Positions 17,700-26,742 are shown, numbered from the stretch's first letter. The stretch: DNA of 64,000 nucleotides from Ardenticatenales bacterium (GCA_020853525.1 JADYYS010000039.1:140587-204586), one strand, 5' to 3'. Notes: generated by a model from the letters alone, not told the origin. A program made the numbers and translations.

Positions 17700-19736
17700 C
17701 TAGCGGGCCGGAATCAGCGCCGCAACGGGCCTGAGGCACTCCGTCAGGCAGCGCTGGATTTCCTGCGCCATCACCTCGGTGCAGCTCTCGACCGTGCCGC
17801 CGCCCGCCACGCAGCGCTGGAACACCGCCGCGCCGGCCCGCGCGCACTTCGTGCTGCAATCCGGAATCGGCGCCGGCGGCACCTGCTTGTCGCAGTGCTT
17901 GATGCAAACGTCGTACGACTCCTTGGCCCGTCCTTCGCACGCCTGCTGCTCGCCGCCCTCGGCCAGGCACTTCGCCAGCACCTCGCGCGCCGCCTTGGCG
18001 CACCGGTCCTGGCAGTCGATCGGCTGCGGCCGGGGGCAGCCCTTCAAGCAGACTTCGAGTGCGGCGCGCATCCGCTCGCGGCAGACCGCTTCCTCGCCGC
18101 CGTCGGCCCGGCAGGCCTTGAAGACGGCCTCCGCCCGCTGCTTGCAGCCCGCCTCGCACGACTCCGTCGGCCGCTCGCACGCGGCGATGCAGGCATTCAG
18201 GGCGTGGCTCTTCTCGCCCAGGCAGTCTTCCTCGCCCGCTCCGCGTTCGCGACACGCGTTGTAGACCGCCTCGGCCTTCGCGTTGCACTGAGCGCGGCAG
18301 CTCTCCGGCTTTGGCGTCGGCCTCGGGCAGCGGGCCAAGCAGTCCAGGAGGACTTTGTTCGACCGTTCGTGGCAGGCCTTCTCGTCGCCGCCGCCCTGGA
18401 TGCAGGCCTTGAGCTCGGCCGCCGCGTGCTCCTTGCACCGGCCCTCGCACGACAGCGACTGCGGGGTCTTGGAGGCTTCGGGGCGCGGACACGCCAAGAG
18501 GCACGCCTCCTTGGCCTTGTGCGCCTCGGCCTCGCAGTCATCCGGCCCGCGGCCCGACGCGATACAAGCGTTGTAGACCTCGTCGAAGCGCTTCTTGCAC
18601 TTCTCCTCACAGTTCCCGATCCGTGTCGGTTCCGGCTTCGGACACATGCTTGCGCACTTCTCGCGTGCCGTCTTCGCCTCGCGCTCGCAGACGTCCGGCC
18701 CGTGTCCGCCGGCGATGCAGGCCTTGTAGACCGCCTCGGCCTCCGCCGCGCAGCGCTGCTCGCACGTCTTTTCCGGAGGACCCGGCGTCTTCGTCGCATC
18801 GCGCGGGCAATCCTTGAAGCACGCCTCCTTGGCCTGGCGCGCCTCGTTCTCGCATGCGTCCGGCCCGCGGCCCGAGGCAATGCAGGCGTTGTAGACCTCG
18901 TCGAAGCGCTTCTTGCACTTCTCCTCACAGTTCCCGATCCGCGTCGGTTCCGGCTTCGGGCACGCGGCAGCACACTTCTCGCGCGCCGCCTTCGCCTCGC
19001 GCTCGCAGACGTCCGGCCCGTGTCCGCCGGCGATGCAGGCCTTGTAGACCGCCTCGGCTTCCGCCGCGCAGCGCTGCTCGCACGTCTTTTCCGGAGGACC
19101 CGGCGTCTTCGTCGCATCGCGCGGGCAATCCTTGAGACATGCCTCCTTGGCCTGACGCGACTCGTTCTGGCAGGCATCCGCGCCCCGGCCCGCCGCGATG
19201 CAGGCCTTGTAGATCTCCTCGGCATGCGCACCGCACCGCTGCGTGCAGCTGCGCTCGCTCGGCACGGGGGTGGCCGTGGCGTCCGGCCGCGGGCACTCCT
19301 TCAGGCACGCCAGCTTCGCGTCGGCCGACTCCTTGTGACAGGCTTCCTCGCCGCGGCCGGCTTCGATGCACGCCTTGAACACCGCCTCTGCGCGCTGCCG
19401 GCACTTGTCCTCGCAGGTCGGCACGGCCGTCGACCGCGAGCACTCCCGCATGCAGGCCTCGCGCGCCGCACTCGACTCCTTTTCGCATGCGTCCGGGCCG
19501 CGGCCCATCGCGATGCACGCCTCGTACACCTCGTGCGCCCGGGCGTTGCAGCGCTGCTCGCACGTCGGGGTGGGCGATGGGACGGGCGTCGCCTCCTGGT
19601 GGGGCGCGGCGGCGCTCGTCGACGACGGGATCCGGAACGTGAAGCCCAGACAGAACAGGGCAAGGCACAGCGACGCCCATCGTCCGAGGTGCGGGCGACG
19701 TGCGGCCGGGCCGATCGTCCGTTGCAGTGTGGTCAC
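17700..19736 (-). CDS. Secreted protein with twelve six-cysteine twin-CX3C repeats
   Basis: A 678-residue protein. An N-terminal hydrophobic export segment (about 18-45) is followed by twelve modules of 45-56 residues. Each has exactly C-x3-C-x10-C-x9-C-x10-C-x3-C, giving 72 cysteines. Between the outer CxxxC pairs, both halves look like amphipathic helices (for example CEQRCAAEAEAVYKAC). The arrangement suggests a disulfide-stapled helical hairpin similar in spacing logic to CHCH or small-Tim folds, joined by Pro-rich linkers (DATKTPGPPEK, PKPEPTRIG). GTG 19736 was chosen because AGGAGG lies seven bases before it. Modules 4-5 and 6-7 are near copies. No family is recognised; a structural, adhesive or metal-binding secreted role is inference only. 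Confidence 0.85.
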   Translation of the reverse strand: MTTLQRTIGPAARRPHLGRWASLCLALFCLGFTFRIPSSTSAAAPHQEATPVPSPTPTCEQRCNARAHEVYEACIAMGRGPDACEKESSAAREACMRECSRSTAVPTCEDKCRQRAEAVFKACIEAGRGEEACHKESADAKLACLKECPRPDATATPVPSERSCTQRCGAHAEEIYKACIAAGRGADACQNESRQAKEACLKDCPRDATKTPGPPEKTCEQRCAAEAEAVYKACIAGGHGPDVCEREAKAAREKCAAACPKPEPTRIGNCEEKCKKRFDEVYNACIASGRGPDACENEARQAKEACFKDCPRDATKTPGPPEKTCEQRCAAEAEAVYKACIAGGHGPDVCEREAKTAREKCASMCPKPEPTRIGNCEEKCKKRFDEVYNACIASGRGPDDCEAEAHKAKEACLLACPRPEASKTPQSLSCEGRCKEHAAAELKACIQGGGDEKACHERSNKVLLDCLARCPRPTPKPESCRAQCNAKAEAVYNACRERGAGEEDCLGEKSHALNACIAACERPTESCEAGCKQRAEAVFKACRADGGEEAVCRERMRAALEVCLKGCPRPQPIDCQDRCAKAAREVLAKCLAEGGEQQACEGRAKESYDVCIKHCDKQVPPAPIPDCSTKCARAGAAVFQRCVAGGGTVESCTEVMAQEIQRCLTECLRPVAALIPAR
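18551..19186 (-). repeat. 318-bp tandem duplication inside the cysteine-repeat gene
   Basis: Two adjacent segments of 318 bp (106 codons, two modules) are nearly identical. For instance, the TTGTAGACCTCGTCGAAGCG segment recurs at 18571 and 18889, and CGCACGTCTTTTCC at 18761 and 19079. The other modules are clearly diverged, so this is the most recent expansion of the array. Confidence 0.85.
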
Positions 19737-19969
19737 GGGTGGTCCTCCTGATCGAAAGCCAAATGCGTGGGGTTGCGGGGCACGGCGCGGGCAAGATGCC
19801 CAACGATCCTTGCTCCGGACGATGAAGACGCGCCCGGCGGGCGCAACGGTACGCGTGCCGCCGTTCGAACGGTCTAACGCCGTGCCGCGACGGGAGGTCA
19901 CAACACGCCTCGAAGTTCGTATGGGCATCCCATCGCCTGGACTCCAACCCCGCAACGGCGGGACCGCGC

Positions 19970-19990
19970 GCGCGGGCGCGACGCCCGCGC
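19970..19990 (-). terminator. 9-bp GC hairpin after the Asp-box propeller gene
   Basis: GCGCGGGCG and its complement surround a CGA loop, 10 bp past the stop at 20000 of the minus-strand gene. There is no U-tract. The rest of 19737-19999 holds the AGGAGG ribosome binding site of the cysteine-repeat gene and nothing else recognised. Confidence 0.45.
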
Positions 19991-19999
19991 CGCAACCGG

Positions 20000-21382
20000 T
20001 CATCGCACCGACGGAAGGTCGCTCGAGGCCCCGACGTAGAGGACGTCGCTGCCCTTCGGACCCCACGCCAGCGCGAAGGCCTCGTAGAATCCCGTGAAGT
20101 GGGCGGCGTTCAGCGTGGCCAGGCCGTCGGATGAGCGGAAGAGGTCGGTGCCGTAGCCGCCGAACGCCAGGCCGAACGTGAAGTAGGCCGCGTCGGGGTC
20201 GTGTGGGCTGACGAATACGCGTGTGGCACCGGTCATCGCCGCCGGCAGCGTGCCGCCCGCGTCGGCGGGGACCGGCTGGCCGTCGACGACGCGCCGGTCC
20301 CACGTGAGGCCGCCGTCCCCGGAGCGCCAGATGCTTCGCTCCGCCGGGCCGCGGCTGACCTGGTTGACGGCCGCGTAGGCCACGTCGGCATCGCCCGGCG
20401 CGTGCGTCAACCAGACGCCGACGACGACGGTGATCGGCTCCGGCGGCGTACCGACCGAACCGACGCGCAGCGTGGCATCGACCTTGTGCCAACTCAGGCC
20501 ATCATCCGTGGTCCGGATGATGCCGTCCAAGCCGCCGACGAGCCACGTCCCCCAGCGCCCCGGCGCGGGCGAAGCGGTGTGGATCACGCCGCCGAGCGAC
20601 GCGTCGTCGCCGCCGACTTGGCGCGGTTCCCACTTGCCGTCGCGCGCGGTGCGCAGGTAGATCCCTTCGCGGCCGACGAACGTCCAGCGCACCGCGTCGT
20701 CCGGCGCGATCGCCAGCGCGACGACGTCGTCCGGAAGCGTTTCGACGGCCCAGGTCCGGCCGCCGTCATCCGTGACGGCGATGTTGTGGCTGAAGATGGA
20801 GTGGAGGACGATCGTGTCCGGGGCCGCCGCGGCGCGCGTGAGGCCGGTGGCGTCGCCGCCGAGGGCGGGCAGCGGGACGGGCCGCGTGAACGTGCAGCCG
20901 GCGTCGTGGGAGTGGAAGAGCTGGCCGGCGTGCAGCTCGACGATGTGGTCGGGATCGCGCGGGTCGATGTCGATCGCCCAGGTGTACGCGACGGGCGCGA
21001 GCCGCTGCGCGCCCGGTGAGAGCGACCGTCCGCCGTCCAGCGAGAACCGGAAGCCGCCGGCGTCCCCCTTGGGCGCGACGCAATCCGGCACGCCCGGCTG
21101 CGTGGGCCGCGTCTCGGTCGGCGACGGGGTCGCGAAGTCCGTCGGCACGGCGGAAGCCGTCGGCGTGCCGGTCGGTGCCGCCGATGTCGGGCGCGCGGTC
21201 GGCGGCGAGGTGTACGGCGGCTCGGCGCGCACGACGCGGGGAAGGTGGACGCGGTGGGGCAGCGGGGCGGGCTGGCCGGCGGCCGGGCGTGCGGGCAGGG
21301 CGAGAGCGCCGGCGGCGAGGGCGAGCGCGGCGGCGAGGAGGGCGACGGGCAGGGCAAAGGCAACGGATCGAGGCTGGTACAT
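20000..21382 (-). CDS. Exported Asp-box (sortilin/BNR-type) beta-propeller protein
   Basis: A 460-residue protein. A signal peptide (about 5-38, ending PARPAAGQ) is followed at once by HRVHLPRVVR, a variant of the Tyr-Leu-Pro motif found across this window. A Pro/Thr linker (TARPTSAAPTGTPT) then leads to the propeller. At least three Asp-boxes are visible (TDDGGRTW, TTDDGLSW, SGDGGLTW), the hallmark of BNR, sialidase-like or photosynthesis HCF136-like propellers. No sialidase Arg triad or catalytic Tyr can be assigned, so it is more likely a binding propeller than an enzyme. ATG 21382 has GGGAG upstream. It is divergent from the L,D-transpeptidase. Confidence 0.82.
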   Translation of the reverse strand: MYQPRSVAFALPVALLAAALALAAGALALPARPAAGQPAPLPHRVHLPRVVRAEPPYTSPPTARPTSAAPTGTPTASAVPTDFATPSPTETRPTQPGVPDCVAPKGDAGGFRFSLDGGRSLSPGAQRLAPVAYTWAIDIDPRDPDHIVELHAGQLFHSHDAGCTFTRPVPLPALGGDATGLTRAAAAPDTIVLHSIFSHNIAVTDDGGRTWAVETLPDDVVALAIAPDDAVRWTFVGREGIYLRTARDGKWEPRQVGGDDASLGGVIHTASPAPGRWGTWLVGGLDGIIRTTDDGLSWHKVDATLRVGSVGTPPEPITVVVGVWLTHAPGDADVAYAAVNQVSRGPAERSIWRSGDGGLTWDRRVVDGQPVPADAGGTLPAAMTGATRVFVSPHDPDAAYFTFGLAFGGYGTDLFRSSDGLATLNAAHFTGFYEAFALAWGPKGSDVLYVGASSDLPSVR

Positions 21383-21608
21383 GTCGAGGCTCCCGACGGG
21401 ATGCGCGGGCGACGGCGCGTTGCGCAGGCCGGTCGACGGCAGGCGGCCGGCGACCGGCGGCTGGCGCTGGGGGGCGCGTCGTCGGACGGTTCGCAAGGGG
21501 GCAGTGGTGGACGCGACGAAGGAGGGTCACGGCGAAAGATGGTCGCGGCGATAGGATACGCTCCGCGCGGCCGGGGCGTGACCTCACCCTCCCGGACCTG
21601 CGCCGCGG

Positions 21609-21614
21609 TATACT
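21609..21614 (+). promoter_or_regulatory. Candidate -10 element for the LysM/L,D-transpeptidase gene
   Basis: TATACT lies 44 bp before the ATG at 21659 in the 276-bp divergent interval. The -35 region is weak. The interval otherwise holds only the two ribosome binding sites (GGGAG for the minus gene, AGGAGA for the plus gene). Confidence 0.4.
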
Positions 21615-21658
21615 GGCAGCGGTCAACCGCCCCGGACCATGGGGTGCAGGAGAAGCAT

Positions 21659-22789
21659 ATGGGTGCTTCGCACATCCGCATCCATGGCTCGCCCACGCCG
21701 CGCCGCCTCGTCCGACGTGCCGCGACGGCCGCGGCCGTCGCCTGCACGCTGGTGCTCGGCCGAACGTTCGTCGCCCACGCCGACGCCCTCGTCGTCGTCG
21801 GCCCCGGCGACACGCTGTCCGCCATCGCCGCCGCGCACGACACGACCGTGGAGCGCATCGTGGCGCGCAACGGCTTGGCCTCGGCCGATGTGATCTTCAG
21901 CGGGCAACGACTGCTCGTGCCCGACGGCACATCCGACGCCGGCAAATCCGACGACGACATGTCCGACGAGGGCAGGTCCGACGACGACCGCGCATTCGAG
22001 CGGATCGTCGACGGCGATGCGGATGCCGAGCCCGGGTCGGACGCGGCGGCGGTGCCGGGGCCGACCGACCCGAGCGGCGCCGGACCGGTCGAGCCGTCGG
22101 TTCCGCAGGTCGGGACGGCCGATGCGCAGGTCGACGCGGTCTGGCACGTGGCGGCGCCGGGCGACACGCTGTTCACCATCGCGATGGCCCACGGCACCAC
22201 GGTGCAGGCGATCGCACGGGCGAACGGGATCGGGCCGGCGGGCTTCATCCGGATCGGCCGGCGCCTGGTGGTGCCGGGGGCGACACGCCGCATCGGCGCG
22301 GGCGCGAAGGGCGGCGACGACGCGGCGGGCGGCGGGGACACGGCGGGCGACGGCGACGCGGCGGGCGGCGACGAGCCGGCAAGCGGCGAGCAAGGGGAAA
22401 CCGAGTCCTCCGCCGACATCGCGGCGTCGCTCGACGGCGAGCGCCGGATCGTCATCGACCTGTCCGATCAGACGGTCAGCGCGCTGGCCGGCGGGCGGCT
22501 CGTGAACCGCTTCATCGCCTCGACCGGATCGGCCTGGACGCCGACGCCGGTCGGCGCGTTCGCGGTGTATGCGCGCCTGGACCGCCAGCGGATGACGGGA
22601 CCCGGCTACGACCTGCCGAACGTGCCGTTCGTGCAATACTTCACCGGCAGCTATGCGATCCACGGCGCGTACTGGCACCAGAGCTTCGGCGTGCCGGTCA
22701 GCCACGGCTGCGTGAACCTTCAGCCGGGCGACGCGGCGTGGCTGTACGACTGGGCGGACTACGGCACACCGGTCATCGTTCAGCGGTAA
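21659..22789 (+). CDS. LysM-containing L,D-transpeptidase (YkuD)
   Basis: A 376-residue exported enzyme. A signal peptide (about 18-42, ending VAHADA) is followed by LysM 1 (VVGPGDTLSAIAAAHDTTVERIVARN core), a Ser/Asp/Lys-rich spacer, LysM 2 (VAAPGDTLFTIAMAHGTTVQAIARAN core), a Gly/Asp-rich spacer and a C-terminal YkuD domain. The catalytic region is HGAYWH then SHGCVNL, with the nucleophilic Cys. It would bind peptidoglycan through LysM and form 3-3 cross-links. ATG 21659 has AGGAG six bases upstream, and the longer frame from 21245 is shadow. It complements the class A PBP at 2478. Confidence 0.94.
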   Translation: MGASHIRIHGSPTPRRLVRRAATAAAVACTLVLGRTFVAHADALVVVGPGDTLSAIAAAHDTTVERIVARNGLASADVIFSGQRLLVPDGTSDAGKSDDDMSDEGRSDDDRAFERIVDGDADAEPGSDAAAVPGPTDPSGAGPVEPSVPQVGTADAQVDAVWHVAAPGDTLFTIAMAHGTTVQAIARANGIGPAGFIRIGRRLVVPGATRRIGAGAKGGDDAAGGGDTAGDGDAAGGDEPASGEQGETESSADIAASLDGERRIVIDLSDQTVSALAGGRLVNRFIASTGSAWTPTPVGAFAVYARLDRQRMTGPGYDLPNVPFVQYFTGSYAIHGAYWHQSFGVPVSHGCVNLQPGDAAWLYDWADYGTPVIVQR

Positions 22790-22862
22790 GGCGTCGCCGG
22801 CGCGTCGATCGCCCCGTCCGTTGCCCATCGATTCGCCGCCCCAACCTTAGGAGCTCATCGCG

Positions 22863-23834
22863 ATGGACCATCTCCACCTCGGCCGGACCGGCCTGAAGGT
22901 CAGCCGTTTCTGCCTCGGTACGATGAACTTCGGCCAGCACGCCGACGAGCCGACGAGCTGGGCGATCATGGACCGGGCGCTCGAGCTCGGGCTGAACTTC
23001 TTCGACACGGCCAACGTGTACGGCGGCGTGCGGGGCGAAGGGATCACCGAGCAGATCATCGGGCGGTGGCTGGCGCAGGGGGGCGGGCGGCGGGAGCGGA
23101 TCGTCCTGGCCACCAAGGTATACGGGATCATGGGCGACGGCCCGAACGACCGCCGGCTGTCGGCCCATCACATCATGCGCGCGTGCGAGGGCAGCCTGAA
23201 GCGGCTCGGCGTCGAGACGATCGACCTCTACCAGATGCACCACGTGGACCGCTTGACGCCGTGGGCGGAGATCTGGCAGGCGATGGACATCCTCGTCCAG
23301 CAGGGCAAGGTGCGCTATGTGGGCAGCAGCAACTTCGCCGGGTGGCACATCGTGCAGGGGCAGGAGGCGGCCGTGCGGCGCGGCTCGCTCGGCCTCGTCA
23401 GCGAGCAGAGCAAGTACCACCTGGCCTGCCGCCACGTCGAGCTCGAGGTGCTGCCGGCGTGCGGGGCGTACGGCCTCGGCGTGATCCCGTGGAGCCCGCT
23501 GGCCGGCGGAATGCTCGGCGGGGCGCTGGCGAAGGCGGCCGAAGGGCGGCGGGCGACGGAAGGGCAGCAGAACGAGATCGCCCGCCATCACCCTCAGCTC
23601 GAGCGTTGGGAGGCGCTGTGCACCCGGCTCGGCCAGCCGCCGGCCAACGTGGCGCTGTCGTGGCTCCTTCACCAGCCGGCGGTGACGGCGCCGATCATCG
23701 GCCCGCGGACGGTCCGGCAGCTCGACGATTGCCAGCGGGCACTCGAGATCGCGCTGGACGCCGAGACGCTGGGCGAGATCGACGCGATCTGGCCGGGGCC
23801 GGGCGGGCAGGCGCCGGAGGCGTATGCGTGGTAG
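22863..23834 (+). CDS. Aldo/keto reductase
   Basis: A 323-residue NADP-dependent oxidoreductase of the aldo/keto reductase superfamily (TIM barrel). The catalytic tetrad is readable: Asp and Tyr in FFDTANVYGG, Lys in VLATKVYG, His in YQMHHVDRL. The cofactor-binding end includes IIGPRTVRQLDD. It resembles the L-glyceraldehyde 3-phosphate reductase/YhdN group, and the substrate is not determined. ATG 22863 follows GGAGCTC with suitable spacing, 73 bp after the L,D-transpeptidase gene, so cotranscription is possible. It is cytoplasmic with no unusual features. Confidence 0.94.
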   Translation: MDHLHLGRTGLKVSRFCLGTMNFGQHADEPTSWAIMDRALELGLNFFDTANVYGGVRGEGITEQIIGRWLAQGGGRRERIVLATKVYGIMGDGPNDRRLSAHHIMRACEGSLKRLGVETIDLYQMHHVDRLTPWAEIWQAMDILVQQGKVRYVGSSNFAGWHIVQGQEAAVRRGSLGLVSEQSKYHLACRHVELEVLPACGAYGLGVIPWSPLAGGMLGGALAKAAEGRRATEGQQNEIARHHPQLERWEALCTRLGQPPANVALSWLLHQPAVTAPIIGPRTVRQLDDCQRALEIALDAETLGEIDAIWPGPGGQAPEAYAW

Positions 23835-23946
23835 GAGCAGGGCGCCCGCCGAACGAGCGGTCGGCCCGACGCGCAGTACGCAGTACCGCCCGATCGCGCG
23901 CTACGTCATAACCCGTACGTCCCGTCGACGATCCACGGAGTGCCGC

Positions 23947-26430
23947 ATGCCGCCCTCGACCTCTCCCCATCACGCCCCGCTCCGCGCCGCCATCGCGATC
24001 GCCGTCGCCGCCGCGCTCCTCCTCGCGCTGCCGGGCGGGCGGGCGGCCGACGCGCACCCGGCCGCGGACGCCCTGGCGGCGCCGGCCACGCCGGTCTGGC
24101 CCGCGCCCGACCTCGTGAACGGGGTGCGGGCCATGCTGGTGCAGTACTACGGGCAGCGGGCGCCGGCGGTCACGCCGTACTACCTGCGCGCCCCGGAGTG
24201 GGACATCGACAAGAAGCAGGCGCACAAGGATCCCGACACGCTGTTCGAGTACCACGGCGGGCCGGGGACGAAGTGCCATCCGGCCGTCACCGGCGCCGAC
24301 TTCGCCGCCTGCACCGGCAAGCGCCTCGCGCGGACCTTCGGCCTCGCGTTCGCGCCGGGACAATCGCTGTTCAGCATGCCGCGCGGCTATTACGCGAACG
24401 AGGGCGTGGCGCAGATGGCGGGCTACTACGCGCTCTACCACGCCTTTGCGCTGGCGTTCGACGCGCCGCAAGCGGGCGCCTACGTCCCGGCGGACGATCC
24501 GGCGATCCGCGACCGCAAGGCGTACCACGTGCGGATGCTGGCGGCCTACGAGGCCCATCAGCGCGACATCATCGTCCGGATGTTCCGCGACACGCGGACG
24601 GACGGGCAGTTCCAGGCCGACCTGACCCGCTCGGCAGGCGCGCTGGCCGTCGGCTACGTCCGGACGGTGCAGGCGCTGGAGGAGGCGAACGGCTGGCCGG
24701 ACGCGGCGGCGCGCAAGAACGCGATCAACATCGTCGCGGCGTTTGCACAGCGAACGTGGTGGGAGTGGCAGGCGACGCAGCTGGACGGGCCACGGACGGC
24801 GGGCTTCGCCGATCTGGGCAGCGACAAGACGTACCAGGACGCGCTCCTGTTCGACGGCTCGTGGAACGGGACGAACCGCTTCGTATACGACGGCGTGCCA
24901 ATCAACAGCCTGCGGCCGGCGGCGCTGGACACGGGCGCCGTGAGCGGCCTGTGGTTCGACGCCGACTATGCGATGCCGGGCGACTGGTGGTGCTACAGCC
25001 GCTTCAAGGACGGCACGACCGAACGCGCGGCGTGCCTGGAGCACGCGAAGCGCGAGGCCAAGGGCGGGACGCGCTCGCCGATCGGCAGCTACTACGGCGC
25101 AGGCGACTGCAATACGCGCAGCGCGACGGCGACGGCGATCGGCTGCGGCGACACGAACCTCGGCTCGATCGCCGAGGAGTGGGTCTGGACGCACACCGGC
25201 GGGCGGATGGCGGCGGCGCTGCTGCGCGAGCTCGAGGCGTCCGGCGATCCGGACACGCCGCCGGGGCAGCTGGGCGGCAAGACGTACGAGGCGTTCGGCT
25301 ACCGCCTGGGCTACGGCGTGAGCGGCTGGTACGGCGCCGACCCGTACGACGACGACATGGAGTGGAAGCTGAACCAGGGCGGCGGGGACCGGCCGGTGCG
25401 GACGCTGTCCGCCGGGCGCCACGACGACATGCCGCAGAACGGCCGCTACAGCTACGGCGAGCAGGACACGACCGGCTACTCGGCGGCCGTGAACGGCGAC
25501 ACGTGGGCCGAGGACAAGCAGGAGTATCCGGCCGGGATGGAGAACCACCTGCCCGGCCCGAACTCCCTCTACGGGACGCTGCTCTTCGGCTATGCGCTGT
25601 CCGACAAGGTGGCCGACGGCCTCGCGCCGAGCCTGTTCGACGCCTGGCACCGGAACAACGTCGACGAGTTCTCGATGTGGGTCTGGCTGGCGCAATCGTC
25701 CTACTTCCGATGCGTCGACGTGGCGGACCCGGCCGACCCGCGCTGTCTGGCGATGGAAGCGGGCAAGTGGCCCTATCCCGTGCCGGCCGAGATCAAGCGC
25801 CTGCCGCTGTTCGCCGACGCGGACGACCTGTCGACGCCGCTCGCGTTCCGCTACCTCTGGCGCGAGCCGCGCCCCGGCCCCGACCCGGCGCTGCCGGCGG
25901 CGTTCGTCGCCAGCCCGTCCAACGCCACCGGCTGCCGCGACACCCCGGGCGCTCCCTGGCGCTGGGCGTTCGACAAGGACAACCCTTCGGCGCGCGACTA
26001 CCTGATCGACGAGGGCGGGTTCGGGGCGTACAACGAGCTCCTGCAAGGGTACGGCGGCCTGATGCGCCTCCTGGCCGCGCGCTACCCGCTCGATCCGCTC
26101 GTCCCGAGCGAGCAGCCGAACTACGTCACGCAGCGCAACGAGGTGCTCAAGCCGTGGTACGACGCGGCCTACACCCAGGTGGCCGACATCCTGGCCCTCT
26201 ACACCGGCACGTCCGCCACGGACTACGGATACGTCCCCGATATCGAGAACTCCACCTGCCTGGGCGAAGACCCCGGTCCGGCCGGCCGCAGCGTCCTGAC
26301 GTGGCAGTACGGAACGGGTGACAGCGTGAGCGCGGTGACGATCCGACGGGCGATGTGGTACAGCGTGGCGGCGAGCTGGTATTGGTGGTATGACAGCGGG
26401 TGGGTGGATGTGGGTGGGGCGGCGTGGTAG
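23947..26430 (+). CDS. Large exported protein of unknown function, Trp/Tyr-rich
   Basis: An 827-residue protein with a clear signal peptide (about 12-36, ending RAADAHP). The mature part is rich in Trp, Tyr, Asp and Gly (SWYWWYDSGW near the end, WWEWQ, PGDWWCYSRF) and has scattered Cys that could pair (CHP, CTG, CYS, CLEH, DCN, GCGD). Conspicuous segments are GSIAEEWVWTHTGGRM, NHLPGPNSLYGTLLFGYAL and VDEFSMWVWLAQSSYF. No domain is recognised. The predominantly helical, aromatic-rich pattern could suit a carbohydrate-active or toroid enzyme, but that is speculation. ATG 23947 was chosen as the first in-frame ATG before the signal peptide. Confidence 0.85.
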   Translation: MPPSTSPHHAPLRAAIAIAVAAALLLALPGGRAADAHPAADALAAPATPVWPAPDLVNGVRAMLVQYYGQRAPAVTPYYLRAPEWDIDKKQAHKDPDTLFEYHGGPGTKCHPAVTGADFAACTGKRLARTFGLAFAPGQSLFSMPRGYYANEGVAQMAGYYALYHAFALAFDAPQAGAYVPADDPAIRDRKAYHVRMLAAYEAHQRDIIVRMFRDTRTDGQFQADLTRSAGALAVGYVRTVQALEEANGWPDAAARKNAINIVAAFAQRTWWEWQATQLDGPRTAGFADLGSDKTYQDALLFDGSWNGTNRFVYDGVPINSLRPAALDTGAVSGLWFDADYAMPGDWWCYSRFKDGTTERAACLEHAKREAKGGTRSPIGSYYGAGDCNTRSATATAIGCGDTNLGSIAEEWVWTHTGGRMAAALLRELEASGDPDTPPGQLGGKTYEAFGYRLGYGVSGWYGADPYDDDMEWKLNQGGGDRPVRTLSAGRHDDMPQNGRYSYGEQDTTGYSAAVNGDTWAEDKQEYPAGMENHLPGPNSLYGTLLFGYALSDKVADGLAPSLFDAWHRNNVDEFSMWVWLAQSSYFRCVDVADPADPRCLAMEAGKWPYPVPAEIKRLPLFADADDLSTPLAFRYLWREPRPGPDPALPAAFVASPSNATGCRDTPGAPWRWAFDKDNPSARDYLIDEGGFGAYNELLQGYGGLMRLLAARYPLDPLVPSEQPNYVTQRNEVLKPWYDAAYTQVADILALYTGTSATDYGYVPDIENSTCLGEDPGPAGRSVLTWQYGTGDSVSAVTIRRAMWYSVAASWYWWYDSGWVDVGGAAW

Positions 26431-26543
26431 GGCGCTGCCAGGTCGACGGCGCTGCCGTCGGCTTTCCGGGCAGCCACAGCCGCAGCCGCAGCCGCAGCCT
26501 TGAGTGCCGGTCAAGTATTTCACGGGGCCACTGCGCCTCCGCG

Positions 26544-26711
26544 AAACCCCTCCCGGCGCGCTGTCGCGCACCTGTCCTCCCCAGCTGACGCTGGAGAGGA
26601 CCTACGAATTGCTGCCGAGGTCCCATCTTGGCCACGGATGAGGTCGCATCCTTTCTCCAGCACCAGCTGGGGAAAGGTGGCAGCGCCGCAGGCGCTGACG
26701 GATAGGGGTTT
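26544..26711. repeat. Intergenic hairpin repeat, copy 1
   Basis: It begins AAACCCCTCCCGGCG and ends TAGGGGTTT, so the termini are inverted. It contains three hairpins: 26574-26601 (GTCCTC.CCAGC stem), the CCTTTCTCCAGC...GCTGGGGAAAGG stem around 26650-26678, and 26681-26697 (CAGCGCC-GCA-GGCGCTG). Copy 2 lies at 55499-55737 with paired changes in the second hairpin. Both copies sit between convergent gene ends, so a bidirectional terminator or a REP/MITE-like element is likely. The remainder of the 26431-26742 gap holds a short run of GCCGCA hexamers near 26479-26500 and no gene. Confidence 0.85.
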
Positions 26712-26742
26712 GGGGTTCGCCGGCGATTACTTGACCGGTTCT

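Noticed and set aside
13310-17734. A 1474-codon open frame on the plus strand, and other very long frames such as 2517-5570 and 28036-31059
   Set aside because: They lie opposite or across clear genes (moxR, DUF58, pepF, PBP1A, propeller protein), are Arg/Ala/Asp-biased as expected of GC-rich shadow frames, and contain no domain.
18551-19186. Possible mobile element inside the cysteine-repeat gene
   Set aside because: The duplicated 318 bp is in frame and equals two modules; it is tandem coding duplication, with no inverted ends or transposase.
17700-19736. Direct homology to CHCH or small-Tim proteins
   Set aside because: The CxxxC spacing is suggestive but the two central cysteines and bacterial secreted context differ; treated as analogy only.
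20000-21382. Sialidase assignment for the Asp-box protein
   Set aside because: Asp-boxes are structural and the catalytic Arg triad and Tyr cannot be located.
26544-26711. Intergenic repeat as an insertion sequence
   Set aside because: It is short, encodes nothing plausible and has no visible target-site duplication; a REP/MITE-like or terminator element is enough.
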